Assembly (NCBI RefSeq): GCF_014698935.1
Contig: NZ_JACVMN010000001.1
Location: forward strand, 310,001 to 374,000
DNA from: Flagellimonas sp. S3867
Lineage (GTDB): Bacteria; Bacteroidota; Bacteroidia; Flavobacteriales; Flavobacteriaceae
Direction: 5' to 3'
DNA length: 64,000 nt
The translations under genes and the position numbers were made by a program. The stretch's first letter is position 1. Each line of letters opens with the position of its first letter. The notes beneath the pieces were generated by a model. The model was not told the DNA's origin. It saw only the letters and a list, made by a program, of their open reading frames with translations, and ran no database searches. Below are positions 49,420-59,448 of this stretch, in pieces.

Positions 49420-51381
49420 TTAGTTTTGAATTATAAATACAGATCTACGGTTACGTTGATGCTTTTCTTCAGAACATTTTATTCCATTACCACAGTTGTT
49501 CAATAATTTTGATTCGCCATAACCTCTTGCCGAAAGTCTAGTGCGGTTTATACCTTGACTAACAAACCATTCCAAGGTGGATTGTGCCCTTCTAGATGAT
49601 AGGCGCCAATTGAATCTACTACTTGACCGTGAATCGGTATGGGATTCTATATGAATTTTTAATTGTGGATACTCTTTCAAGGCCTGAAGGATTTTGGCCA
49701 GTTCAACTTCTGCATCTTTTCTTATATTATATTTTCCATAGTTAAAATAGATGGGCTGTAAGTTTAGTCTACATCCCAAATCATCAACGGCACAGTCTGG
49801 AGGGGTAAGCTCTATATTTAGCTCAAGCGTATGTGAACCACGTGGTGTTACTATATTTTTTTCAGTTGGGGTATATTCCTTGCTATCGTTTTCACCACGA
49901 ACTGCATACTGCTTACCACAATCGACCAAATCCTCAAATAGGTAGGAACCATCTTTATCTGTAGAAGTTTGTGATAGTACAGCATTATTTTCATCCAGTA
50001 GGGTCACCAATGATCCTTGCAAGGGATTGCCGGTTTTCGTATCTGAAATCATACCTTTAATATTTATAACACCACATTTTTCCCATACTCGGTATATGTC
50101 GTCAGAACTGCTGCCAGCATTTCCATCCCGGTTGGAGGAAAGATATCCTATTTGTTTTTCCTCATCAATAATAAACCCAAAATCATCTTTATTGGTGTTT
50201 ATGGGTTGCTTGAGGTTTATGATACTTGTGAATTGACCCTCGCTCGTCAATGAAAAGGCAAAAATGTCCAAACCTCCCAAACCTAAATGACCGTCACTAG
50301 AGAAATAAAGGTTGTTGTTTTCGCTGATATACGGAAAGGTTTCCCTTGCTTCCGTGTTGATTTCTGGCCCTAGATTAACTGGGGTTCCGTAGTTTTTGGA
50401 ATTATCAATATCAACATACCATAAATCGGACTCACCGAAAGTTCCTTTCATATTTGAGGAAAAATACAAACGTGTTTCATCTGGACTCAACGTGGGATGT
50501 GCCACAGAGTAGGAATCGTCATTAAAAGGAAGTTCTACAACATTACCCCAAGACCCATCTTCTTCTTTTTCAGCTCTATATATTTTAAGGGTAACCAGTT
50601 TTTCCTTATTTCGTTTTCTTTTTCCATTGATGTAATTGTTTCGCGTGAAATAAATGGTTTTGCCATCTTTTGTGAATGTAGCTGAAGATTCGTGTAACGG
50701 CGAGTTCACATCACCTTTTAGAGGTTCTGGTTTTGACAAATTCCACTCTTCATCTATTTCTGCTTCATACAAATCCAAATAGGGGAGACCGTTCCAGTCA
50801 TGTATTTTGCCTCCTTTTGGATTGGATGATGAAGAGGCGAATATGATTTTATTTTCATGAAAAGAAGGACCAAAATCGGAACTTGATAGGTTGTTGGTAA
50901 TATTTTTTACCTCAAACTGCTTGGATTGAAAATCTACAAGACTGTCCAACGTAGGATAATCTCTCATAAAGTTTTTTGCCAGTCCAGTGGTTGAGGATAA
51001 AGAGGCGAATTCACCCATCATTTTTTTGGACATGTGGTATTCTCCAATACTTTTATACGTTTGTGCCGCCCTGTAGTAATAATTGGGCCCTATCTCACTT
51101 GGATATCTTTCTACCAATTTTTGATACCATTTTATGGCTTCATTATATTCACTATTGAAATAATAGGTATCACCAAGCTTTTTGTATAATTGAGAAGATT
51201 CATAACCTGATTCTGCAACTTTCAGATATATTTTTCGAGCATCAATAAAAGCATATTGATCAAATTCTTCATTTGCTTTTTTTAATATGGCTTTTTGTCC
51301 ATGTAGCGAGAGTCCCATTACAATAGTGAACACTAAAAAGAGTATAGTATGTCTTCTAAAGCCAATTTTCATACAAATCAT
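49420..51381 (-). CDS. OmpA-family outer-membrane protein with TPR, PD40 repeats and carboxypeptidase-like domain
   Basis: A 653-residue exported protein. The start is ATG 51381, directly after the PorP-like stop; ATG 51372 (MKIGFRRH) is an equally good alternative. After the signal peptide come TPR helices (about 30-140), four WD40-like PD40 beta units (for example TFTKDGKTIYFTRNN, TLSPDETRLYFSSN, ISENNNLYFSSDG), a carboxypeptidase-regulatory-like domain (about 440-515) and a C-terminal OmpA peptidoglycan-binding domain (HTDSRSSSRFNWRLSSRRAQ). This architecture is typical of the gene downstream of PorP/SprF paralogues and resembles T9SS PorE-like proteins. It likely ties a PorP-like partner and the adhesin to peptidoglycan. 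Confidence 0.9.
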   Translation of the reverse strand: MICMKIGFRRHTILFLVFTIVMGLSLHGQKAILKKANEEFDQYAFIDARKIYLKVAESGYESSQLYKKLGDTYYFNSEYNEAIKWYQKLVERYPSEIGPNYYYRAAQTYKSIGEYHMSKKMMGEFASLSSTTGLAKNFMRDYPTLDSLVDFQSKQFEVKNITNNLSSSDFGPSFHENKIIFASSSSNPKGGKIHDWNGLPYLDLYEAEIDEEWNLSKPEPLKGDVNSPLHESSATFTKDGKTIYFTRNNYINGKRKRNKEKLVTLKIYRAEKEEDGSWGNVVELPFNDDSYSVAHPTLSPDETRLYFSSNMKGTFGESDLWYVDIDNSKNYGTPVNLGPEINTEARETFPYISENNNLYFSSDGHLGLGGLDIFAFSLTSEGQFTSIINLKQPINTNKDDFGFIIDEEKQIGYLSSNRDGNAGSSSDDIYRVWEKCGVINIKGMISDTKTGNPLQGSLVTLLDENNAVLSQTSTDKDGSYLFEDLVDCGKQYAVRGENDSKEYTPTEKNIVTPRGSHTLELNIELTPPDCAVDDLGCRLNLQPIYFNYGKYNIRKDAEVELAKILQALKEYPQLKIHIESHTDSRSSSRFNWRLSSRRAQSTLEWFVSQGINRTRLSARGYGESKLLNNCGNGIKCSEEKHQRNRRSVFIIQN

Positions 51382-52323
51382 TTAAAAAAATCTTGGGATT
51401 AGGATTTTATCCGATTTATGGAAGATATCAAACCTTAAAAACACCTCATAAGACCCATCGCTGTAAGCTTCGATATTAGTGGATTGATAATCATAGGCGA
51501 TTCCCGCAAAAACTGACCGGGAAATTTGAAATCCTGTCATGGCACTTATGGAAGCATCCCATCTGTAGGAAGCTCCCAAAACAAATTTTTCATTTAGTAT
51601 GAAATTGGCCGACAAATCCAATTGTAAGGGAGAACCGCTGACAGTTTTAATCAAAGTGGCAGGTTTAAATTTCCAACTTCTGTTTAAATCAAAAACGTGA
51701 CCGAGGATTAAAAAATAGTGTAATCGTTCAACCGCAACGCTGGTGACATTGGAATCTTGAAGCACATTTTCATCAAAATGTTTTGTATTTAAAAAATTGG
51801 GTACCGACATTCCGACATAAAACCTTTCCGAATTGAAATACAGGCCGGCACCCACCTGAGGCTGCAGCTTTTGATCTACGTTATTCTGGAAATTAGGATC
51901 ATTTGGATCCGAAAAACTCAATTTATTAAAATCTACATCCAATAGATCCACACCTCCTTTTAAACCGAAGGATAATCTACCTGATTTGGAGACATCTATT
52001 GTGTATGAATAATCTAAAGTCACATTTGATTCTACGGCAGGGCCTATTTCATCATGGACAATGGATAGTCCCAAACCCATGCTGTTATACAGATCTAGGG
52101 GAGCGTTGGCCGTGAAGGTGAATGTTTGTGGGGACCCTTCAAAACCTACCCATTGCGTGCGACCAAGCACACCAAGACTTAAGGTTTCTCTTGACCCAAC
52201 ATATGCAGGATTGATTACTTGGGTATTGTACATATACTGGGTGTATTGCGAATCTTGTTGAGCAATGGCGTAAAAGCTTATTAAAACCAACAGCATCGGG
52301 GTTAAAATTTTCTTCTTCTGCAT
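51382..52323 (-). CDS. PorP/SprF family type IX secretion system-associated outer-membrane protein
   Basis: A 313-residue beta-barrel protein with signal peptide (about 1-21). The mature N-terminus shows the PorP/SprF signature QDSQYTQYMYNTQVINPAYVGSRETL, followed by GRTQWVGFEGSPQTFTF and repeating amphipathic strands. Family members act with type B sorted adhesins and the T9SS, for example SprF with the gliding adhesin SprB. It sits between the giant adhesin gene (54 bp gap) and the OmpA-like gene (0 bp gap), exactly the usual order. Inference: it is the dedicated partner for the 2356-residue protein, not the core PorP. Confidence 0.93.
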   Translation of the reverse strand: MQKKKILTPMLLVLISFYAIAQQDSQYTQYMYNTQVINPAYVGSRETLSLGVLGRTQWVGFEGSPQTFTFTANAPLDLYNSMGLGLSIVHDEIGPAVESNVTLDYSYTIDVSKSGRLSFGLKGGVDLLDVDFNKLSFSDPNDPNFQNNVDQKLQPQVGAGLYFNSERFYVGMSVPNFLNTKHFDENVLQDSNVTSVAVERLHYFLILGHVFDLNRSWKFKPATLIKTVSGSPLQLDLSANFILNEKFVLGASYRWDASISAMTGFQISRSVFAGIAYDYQSTNIEAYSDGSYEVFLRFDIFHKSDKILIPRFF

Positions 52324-52377
52324 ATATGACTTTCTTATCCAAGAATTAAAGGTTATTCATAACTCGTCCGTTAATTG

Positions 52378-55300
52378 CTAATCTCTATTAATGTATAAAT
52401 AGCCGGTATAGTCGTTTTGACCTGGATTCTCAGCAGTGAATGATAGAATATAGAAATACGTTCCGCTAGGTAGTTCCTTATCTTTTGCAACTGTAGTTCT
52501 TCCGAAGGAAGTGCCGCCAAAAAGATTGTTCCCGGTACCATATTGTTCCGCCTCATATACCAGTACTCCCCAGCGGTTATATATTTTTAAGCTATTGTTA
52601 GGGTAGTTTTCTATGCCTTTTATTCGGAAGAAGTCGTTTATTCCGTCTCCATCAGGTGTAATTCCGGTAAATATTTTAAAATCTGCATCCACCGCTGGTT
52701 TCCCGTTACACGCATCTGACACTGATATTGTTGTTGGACTATCTTCCGTATAACTATCATTATCGGAGATATCGTTTACAACAGTGTTTGGTTGCCCTAC
52801 TACATTGGCTGTTACCGTGGCCAAGTTTTCTACGTGTTCTATGCTTAAATCATTTGATGTAACCGTGTAGAGTGCTGAGTATTCCCATTCCTCGTTCGAA
52901 TCTAGGATTCCATTGGTGTTTTCATCACCTGAAATGGGCCCTTCTATGGTATTTTCCAAAAGATCATCTCTCAGAACGATACCTTCAAGAGATTGATTTC
53001 CAAGATTGGCCACAGTAAATGTATATTGAATGCTTTCCGCGCAACTGTCATTATTGGTATCTATCAAAATGCCTCGTTTTATCAGACCAATACCGGCCGA
53101 GGTGTTCATGCATGCTTCACTTATCGAGATATTGGTTGGGGCATCAGCATCGTACTGTGTTTCGTGCGAAAGATCTGTGACAAAGGCATCTGGCTGGTTT
53201 ACTTGATAAGCCGTAACCATGGCCTGATTTTCTACAAATGTTCGGTCGATATCTGCTTGTGTAATGGGGTAGGTCAAATTGTAATTCCATTGTTCCCCAA
53301 TATCAAGGATATTGTCATTGTTGATGGAACGATTGGTTGGCTCTGAGAGGGTAATGCCCAAAAAGAGGTCTTCCAATAGAATGTCTTCCAAAGGAACATT
53401 CCCCAGATTTTCAACCGTAAAGAAATATAAGATGGAATCATCGCACAGGTCATTGTCCGAATCAAATGTGCTGGCCGTTTTTTTCAAACCAATGCTAGCC
53501 GAATCTTCAGGGCACAAATTTGTGAGAGAACTTCTTGTAATGTCATTTTCCATATAGGAATTGTCGTCCGAAATATCGGAAACCGCTATATTGGAAGGAA
53601 TCGATAGCCCGGAAACGGAGGCTTGCGTAGCAACCTCTCCTTGGTTTATGTCATCAGGGGTCAAAGTGTATCTAAACGGTTCAAAGAGCCAGGTTTCCCC
53701 TACCTCCAATACATTTGGATTTCCTTCATCCCCGGAGGCAAGGACAAGTTGGGTCGCAACCAGCATGGCATCAACGATATCAATACTTGCTATATCCTCT
53801 TCACCCAAGTTTTGTAGACTGTAATTGTATTCTATAGAATCGAAACAACCATCGCCAGTAGTATCCAGCAAAGTTGAAAACTGTTTTGTCAACCCAATGG
53901 CAGGAGTGGCTGTGGTTGGGCATGCTTGCGATAGATCTGTGGAAGTTGGACCATCGGCATTTGGATTATCTGGATGGGATAAATCTGAGACGGCAACAGC
54001 GGTTTCCTGTTCCACCGCAGTAACGGTCGAGAAATTATCCAAAGGAGAATTATCAATATCATTTTGCAAAATTGCGTAGGGCAAAGAGATATACACCCAT
54101 GTTTCCCCGGCTTCTAAAATTCCATTGTTGTTCAAATCTCCTGAAGCAGGCCCGTCGATAATTCCAAAACGATCATCAGTAAGCAGCACATTTTCATAAT
54201 CAACATTCCCCACTGGATTGTTGATGGTATAGGTGTAGGTGAGGGTATCGTTACAGAGATCGTTATCAGTATCAGAAAGGGATGCTGTTTGTAATAAGGT
54301 GACACTGCCTTGAAAACTGGCACAGGCATTGGAAACATCAATATTGTTCGATGCGCTATCGGAAACTTCGAAGGTGCTTCCGATATGCCGCGCCGATACA
54401 ACAGCCTGTCCTGCAAGTGGGGAATTGTCTATATCATTTTGTGTGATGTTATAGGAATAGGCGTATACCCATTGCTCACCTGAATCCAATATGGCGTCGC
54501 CATTTCCATTGTCTGTGGGAGTCAGTCCATTACCGAGTTGGGTGTCATCCAAGTTCACGGTGTCCAAATCTGCATTACCTTGATTTATTACAGTAATGGT
54601 AAAATCGATTCTGTTGATACAATTGTCATTGTCGGTATCCACTTCAAGGGCATCTCTGGTTATTGAAATATCGACCATTTCTGCACATGCCCCGGAGGTA
54701 TCGATATTGTTCTGGTCACTATCGGAGACCTGGAAGCTGCTTCCCAGCACATCCGCGGTCACATTTGCTATCGGATTTAATGGCGAGTTGTTGATATCGC
54801 TCTGTACAATGTCGTGGGTGCCGACATAGGTCCAAGATTCCCAAACATTAAGAATATTGTCCCCGTTGCCGTTGGTGGTCGGTGCAAGGCCGTTGCCGAG
54901 TTGTTCATCGTTGGCCACGATGTTTTCCAAATCCACCAGTCCGGTATTGGTGATGGTCACAGTGATGTCAATGGCATCATCGCAGCCGTCTGCATTGGTA
55001 TCGGCTAAAGGGGCTACCCTTGTTAAAGTGATGGCCGGTGTATCGGCACATGCCCCAGAGGTGTCAATATTGTTCTGATCACTGTCGGAGACCTGGAAGC
55101 TGCTTCCCAGCACATCCGCGGTCACATTTGCTATCGGATTCAATGGCGAGTTGTTGATATCGCTCTGTACAATGTCGTGGGTGCCGACATAGGTCCAAGA
55201 TTCCCCAACATTAAGAATATTGTCCCCGTTGCCGTTGGTGGTCGGTGCAAGGCCGTTGCCGAGTTGTTCATCGTTGGCCACGATGTTTTCCAAATCCACC

Positions 55301-58300
55301 AGTCCGGTATTGGTGATGGTCACAGTGATGTCAATGGCATCATCGCAGCCGTCTGCATTGGTATCGGCTAAAGGGGCTACCCTTGTTAAAGTGATGGCCG
55401 GTGTATCGGCACATGCCCCTGAGACATCATTATCATTGTCTCCATCTAAAGCAATGGAGGTAGGGTGTGAATCGTCGGATACCTGAAAGGTACCACCCAA
55501 ATGTTGTGCGGTGACATCAGCACCGCTAATGAGGTTGATTCCGTCAATATCGGCTTGTGTTAGGTCGTAGGTTGCCGTATATGTCCATGTTTCACCGCTG
55601 TCCAAAATGTTATTCCCATTTCCGTTTGAAAAAAGTGTAGGTGGATTGACCAATAAATCGTCATTGACAATTACATTTTCCAAGCGAGCGTTTCCCTCAT
55701 TGGTCACATCAATGGTGATTGCAATACGGTCACTACAATTATCAGCGTCGCTATCTTCCAGAACAGCATTCCTTATAATGGAAATACCTACAGTATCGTC
55801 ACAAGTACCTGAAAATAAAATTTCATTATCCTGATCCAAAGTGGGGTCCGTGGGATGGGAAAAATCCTGTACCGGAATGTTGCCCACAACTGTTAGTGCG
55901 GTAACCGTTGCCCGGCTAAAAATATCCCCTCCGTTTATGTCTGCTTGGGTAATGTCATAGGAAGCGGTAAAAGTCCATTCTTCACCAGTACCTTGGGTAA
56001 GGATCCCATCATCGTCGGTATCATTTGCTGGTGCACCTACATTGCCCAATAATTGGTCATCAGTAAGAACAACAGTGTCCAGATCTAGCCCTCCAGGATT
56101 GGAAACTACCAAAGTAAAATCAACCCGGTCCATACAGCCGTCCATATCGGTATCCACCAGTTGGGCATCCCTGGTCACCGCAATGGTGGGACTATCGGCG
56201 CATGCTACTCCGGAAATGTCAACATCAATCCCATCACTGGCCATAATATCCACATTGGTTCCTACGGGTTGGGCAGTGACATTGACCTGTCCGGAAACAG
56301 TGCCGTTGGTTATGTCGGGGCCGGTAATGTTATAGATTCCAATGTGTGTCCATGTTTCTCCGACCTCCAAAACGCCATCAGCATTCATACTTTCAGTAAA
56401 AGGCCCTGCAATAATATTGCCCAATTGGGCATCATTAAGTGCAGTGATGTTGAGATTCATTTGACCTAGGTTTTCCACCGTTATGGTATATTCTATTTGA
56501 TCGTCACAAAGGTTCATGTCGCTATCTATAAAATCGGAGTCGATTTTGGTGATACCAATAGCAACGGTATCAAAACAAGTTCCGGCGACATTGGTGGATG
56601 TAATACCATCTTCATTGGCGTCATTAGGGTGAGAAAGGTCGGCAATGGGGATATTGGGTCCCACAATAAATGCCAAAACATCGGCCTGGCCATCCACAGT
56701 ACCGTTGGTTACGTCCGTTTGGTCAATATCGTAGACACCAATATAGATCCACTCTTCACCTACATCGAGGATATCGTCACCGTTGATACTCTTTGAATCA
56801 GGGCCAGCGACATCGTTGCCCAATTGGGGATCGTTGACCGTTAGATTGTTCAAGGGCATACCCCCTGTGTTAAATACCCGAAGGGTATATTGAATAGCAT
56901 CGTTGCAGCCGTCTCCGTCGTTATCAAGAAAAGTGGTAAATTCTTTGACCAAACCTATAGCGGCGCTCCCGGCACATGCCCCAGAGGTGTCAATGTTGTT
57001 CTGGTCGCTGTCGATTACTTGGAAACTACTTCCGACAGCTTCTGCGGTCACGCTTGCTGTTGGGGTTATCGGGGAATTGTCGATGTCGTTCTGTGAAAGA
57101 TCATAAGTTGCTGAGAAAGTCCAAACCTCATTGAGTTGCATCACATTGTCGGTATTAATACTTTCAACAAAAGGTCCTGGTACCGGATTACCCAATTGCT
57201 CGTCGATTACATCAACCTGATCCAATTCCACCTGCCCGGTATTGGTAATCGCTATGGTGATGTCAATGGCATCGGGGCAGTTGTCCATATCGGTATCGAC
57301 AAGTAGTGCGGTTCTTGTTATTGCAATATCGGCCTGACATGCCATTAAATCTACTCGGGTGGGGTCATCTTCAAGCTCGCTGTTATCGTCTGAATCATCA
57401 TTTAAGGTAGTTCCACCTCCGTTAACAATATCAGCACTTACAGTTGCGCTGTTTTCCACAAATTCGGCATCGATATCCGCCTGTACAATATCATAGGTAG
57501 CAGTATATTCCCAGATTTCTCCTTCTTCCAATTCCCCCATAATACTTCCATCACCGGAGGAGGGTGGCCCGGCAATTGGGCCCAACACGTCATCAATGAT
57601 TTGAATATTTTGTAATGTTTCCGTGCCTCCGCTTTCGTTGGTTACATAATAGGTATAGGTAATTTGGCTACAGGTATTATCTACCACACCTTGCTTGATC
57701 AAGGCTATTTTGGGTTCGCAAGTGGTTAGGTCCACGGAGGTGATATCATCTTGATTCGGGTCGGTGGGGTGGGAGAGATCTGTAACCTCCGCATCTCCAG
57801 TTCCTGCTACTTTCGCAGTTACCGTTGACCAGGTTTCAAATACCCCTGCGATTTTATCGGCCAGGGCAATGTCATAGGATTCGGTATATATCCAGGTCTC
57901 ACTGGGATCTAGAGTGCCGGAACTGTTGGCATCGCCAGAATCAAGACCAGTTATTGGCCCCAATTTATTGTCAACCACTTCTACTTCTGTAAAAGCATCA
58001 TAACTTGTGTTGGTCACCGTGTATGTATAATCTATAAAGGTGCAAGAAGGGTCTCCTCCTCTTAAAGTCCCTACTTGAAGGATATTTATGCTGGGTTGGC
58101 AGGTGGGATCTAGATTGGTTATTGTAGGGCCGTCTTGGGTATCAAATTGATCATGGGAATCATCACTTACCTCCGCAAATAATCCCTGTACAATTCCAGT
58201 TACAGAAGACTGGGCATTGACAACACCGCTAATCCTTTCGGCAGGAGTGATGTTGTAAGTTCTAGTGAATACCCATGATTCATTATGTTCTAGGACATTC

Positions 58301-59448
58301 GCCAATGAGCCAGTATCTCCATCATCTGGTGCTCCACTGATAATCCCTAAGTTGGAGGTGGTTATCTCAATATTTTGCAGAGGTTCTTCATTGGCGTTTA
58401 AATTGGTAACGGTAAAAGTATATTCAATGGTTTCGCAAGCGTCAACTTCGGTATCCGTTTGAACGAGCCCAATAGCGAGCAAACAATCTGTTAAGAGAGT
58501 TACGGTCAGATCATCTTCAAAAGGGCTATTGTCATCAGAAAAGTCATTAGTTCTTGGGCCTCCACCTTCGGGACTGGCACTGACCTTTGCCTGACTTGTG
58601 GTTACGGAACCGGTAATCCTGTATGCGGTGGTTATATCTTCGGTTACCTTGTAAATCCAGGTTTCTCCTGATTCCAAAAAACCGTTTGACGCTCCTCCTT
58701 GAATATCTCCCGAATTTGGAATATTTAGATCGAAATCCAACAAACTAAAAGGAAAATCTGTCAATCGAATATCTTCCAAACGTTGTCCACTTTGGGTTTG
58801 ATTGGTGATTTGATAAGTGTACTCAATGCTTGTGCAATCTGAGCTTACCACTCCTGTTTTAATTAAACCTACACGAGGTTGGCAAAAGGAAAGGTCCACA
58901 TAAGTGGGTTCGTCATTGGCTGTACCGGGAATACTATGATCCGAAATATCCTGTATGGCCCCTTGGCCTTGGGGCACAGCTGTTACCGTTGCCCTTGAGG
59001 AAACAGAACCATTGGCCTTATCAGTTGGTGTGATATTATATGTTGCTCTATATATCCATGTTTCGTCGGACTCCATAAGATCATTATTATTACTATCACC
59101 TCCCGCAAAATTGATGACTAGACTCATTTCGTCATCACTAACAGATACAAATTCCATGATTTCCTCATTAGAACTTAAATTGTGTACATAATAGGTATAG
59201 GTAATAGTATTACACGGATTAAGAACTGCTTCTTTGACCAAACCAATCGCAGGTGTATAGGCAGTTTCTTCTAATGTGTTGTTTTTGGAATCATCGGTAT
59301 CAAGTAAAGTTTTTTCATGAAAGATGACCGTTAGGGATTCAAAAGCGGAAAGGGGACTAAAACCTGTTGAGACCAAAAAAAGAATCACGAACAGAAGCCC
59401 TATAAAGTTCTTTCTTCGTTGTGCAGTGGTAAGAAATGGGAGGAACAT
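52378..59448 (-). CDS. Giant surface adhesin: 17 DUF11-type repeats and a type B (CHU_C) T9SS sorting domain
   Basis: A 2356-residue exported protein. After the signal peptide (about 1-36) there are about 17 tandem repeats of roughly 120 residues, each starting like PAIGLVK...TYTVTN and ending with a sentence like GETWTYTATYDITQADIDNG followed by a TVTA strand; this is the DUF11-like/conserved-repeat class. Repeats 6-17 carry an inserted DxDxDG-type loop (DTDMDGCMDRVD and similar) that looks like a Ca2+ site. The last about 100 residues are a CHU_C/type B sorting domain (FTGITPDGDGINDFF, IYNRWGVLVYE, LPSGTYFYIL, GYLYINRD). It should be secreted by the T9SS and kept on the surface with the PorP and OmpA partners encoded next. 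Confidence 0.93.
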   Translation of the reverse strand: MFLPFLTTAQRRKNFIGLLFVILFLVSTGFSPLSAFESLTVIFHEKTLLDTDDSKNNTLEETAYTPAIGLVKEAVLNPCNTITYTYYVHNLSSNEEIMEFVSVSDDEMSLVINFAGGDSNNNDLMESDETWIYRATYNITPTDKANGSVSSRATVTAVPQGQGAIQDISDHSIPGTANDEPTYVDLSFCQPRVGLIKTGVVSSDCTSIEYTYQITNQTQSGQRLEDIRLTDFPFSLLDFDLNIPNSGDIQGGASNGFLESGETWIYKVTEDITTAYRITGSVTTSQAKVSASPEGGGPRTNDFSDDNSPFEDDLTVTLLTDCLLAIGLVQTDTEVDACETIEYTFTVTNLNANEEPLQNIEITTSNLGIISGAPDDGDTGSLANVLEHNESWVFTRTYNITPAERISGVVNAQSSVTGIVQGLFAEVSDDSHDQFDTQDGPTITNLDPTCQPSINILQVGTLRGGDPSCTFIDYTYTVTNTSYDAFTEVEVVDNKLGPITGLDSGDANSSGTLDPSETWIYTESYDIALADKIAGVFETWSTVTAKVAGTGDAEVTDLSHPTDPNQDDITSVDLTTCEPKIALIKQGVVDNTCSQITYTYYVTNESGGTETLQNIQIIDDVLGPIAGPPSSGDGSIMGELEEGEIWEYTATYDIVQADIDAEFVENSATVSADIVNGGGTTLNDDSDDNSELEDDPTRVDLMACQADIAITRTALLVDTDMDNCPDAIDITIAITNTGQVELDQVDVIDEQLGNPVPGPFVESINTDNVMQLNEVWTFSATYDLSQNDIDNSPITPTASVTAEAVGSSFQVIDSDQNNIDTSGACAGSAAIGLVKEFTTFLDNDGDGCNDAIQYTLRVFNTGGMPLNNLTVNDPQLGNDVAGPDSKSINGDDILDVGEEWIYIGVYDIDQTDVTNGTVDGQADVLAFIVGPNIPIADLSHPNDANEDGITSTNVAGTCFDTVAIGITKIDSDFIDSDMNLCDDQIEYTITVENLGQMNLNITALNDAQLGNIIAGPFTESMNADGVLEVGETWTHIGIYNITGPDITNGTVSGQVNVTAQPVGTNVDIMASDGIDVDISGVACADSPTIAVTRDAQLVDTDMDGCMDRVDFTLVVSNPGGLDLDTVVLTDDQLLGNVGAPANDTDDDGILTQGTGEEWTFTASYDITQADINGGDIFSRATVTALTVVGNIPVQDFSHPTDPTLDQDNEILFSGTCDDTVGISIIRNAVLEDSDADNCSDRIAITIDVTNEGNARLENVIVNDDLLVNPPTLFSNGNGNNILDSGETWTYTATYDLTQADIDGINLISGADVTAQHLGGTFQVSDDSHPTSIALDGDNDNDVSGACADTPAITLTRVAPLADTNADGCDDAIDITVTITNTGLVDLENIVANDEQLGNGLAPTTNGNGDNILNVGESWTYVGTHDIVQSDINNSPLNPIANVTADVLGSSFQVSDSDQNNIDTSGACADTPAITLTRVAPLADTNADGCDDAIDITVTITNTGLVDLENIVANDEQLGNGLAPTTNGNGDNILNVWESWTYVGTHDIVQSDINNSPLNPIANVTADVLGSSFQVSDSDQNNIDTSGACAEMVDISITRDALEVDTDNDNCINRIDFTITVINQGNADLDTVNLDDTQLGNGLTPTDNGNGDAILDSGEQWVYAYSYNITQNDIDNSPLAGQAVVSARHIGSTFEVSDSASNNIDVSNACASFQGSVTLLQTASLSDTDNDLCNDTLTYTYTINNPVGNVDYENVLLTDDRFGIIDGPASGDLNNNGILEAGETWVYISLPYAILQNDIDNSPLDNFSTVTAVEQETAVAVSDLSHPDNPNADGPTSTDLSQACPTTATPAIGLTKQFSTLLDTTGDGCFDSIEYNYSLQNLGEEDIASIDIVDAMLVATQLVLASGDEGNPNVLEVGETWLFEPFRYTLTPDDINQGEVATQASVSGLSIPSNIAVSDISDDNSYMENDITRSSLTNLCPEDSASIGLKKTASTFDSDNDLCDDSILYFFTVENLGNVPLEDILLEDLFLGITLSEPTNRSINNDNILDIGEQWNYNLTYPITQADIDRTFVENQAMVTAYQVNQPDAFVTDLSHETQYDADAPTNISISEACMNTSAGIGLIKRGILIDTNNDSCAESIQYTFTVANLGNQSLEGIVLRDDLLENTIEGPISGDENTNGILDSNEEWEYSALYTVTSNDLSIEHVENLATVTANVVGQPNTVVNDISDNDSYTEDSPTTISVSDACNGKPAVDADFKIFTGITPDGDGINDFFRIKGIENYPNNSLKIYNRWGVLVYEAEQYGTGNNLFGGTSFGRTTVAKDKELPSGTYFYILSFTAENPGQNDYTGYLYINRD
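54722..55419 (-). repeat. Very recent 363-bp tandem duplication within the adhesin gene
   Basis: 54722-55055 and 55085-55418 are identical except for two bases (54778 against 55141, silent Leu TTA/TTG; 54843 against 55206, TGG/GGG). They encode repeats 11 and 12 of the adhesin (about residues 1343-1585). The period is 363 bp, one exact 121-residue repeat. Flanking parts of the two units are already more diverged. Confidence 0.92.

Noticed and set aside
54814..55371. Two identical 64-residue open frames on the plus strand (54814-55008 and 55177-55371)
   Set aside because: They are antisense images of the duplicated adhesin repeat on the minus strand and have no independent coding evidence.
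52378..59448. CRISPR array
   Set aside because: The periodic sequence is about 360 bp long and in frame with a protein; no 25-40-bp direct repeats with unique spacers are seen.
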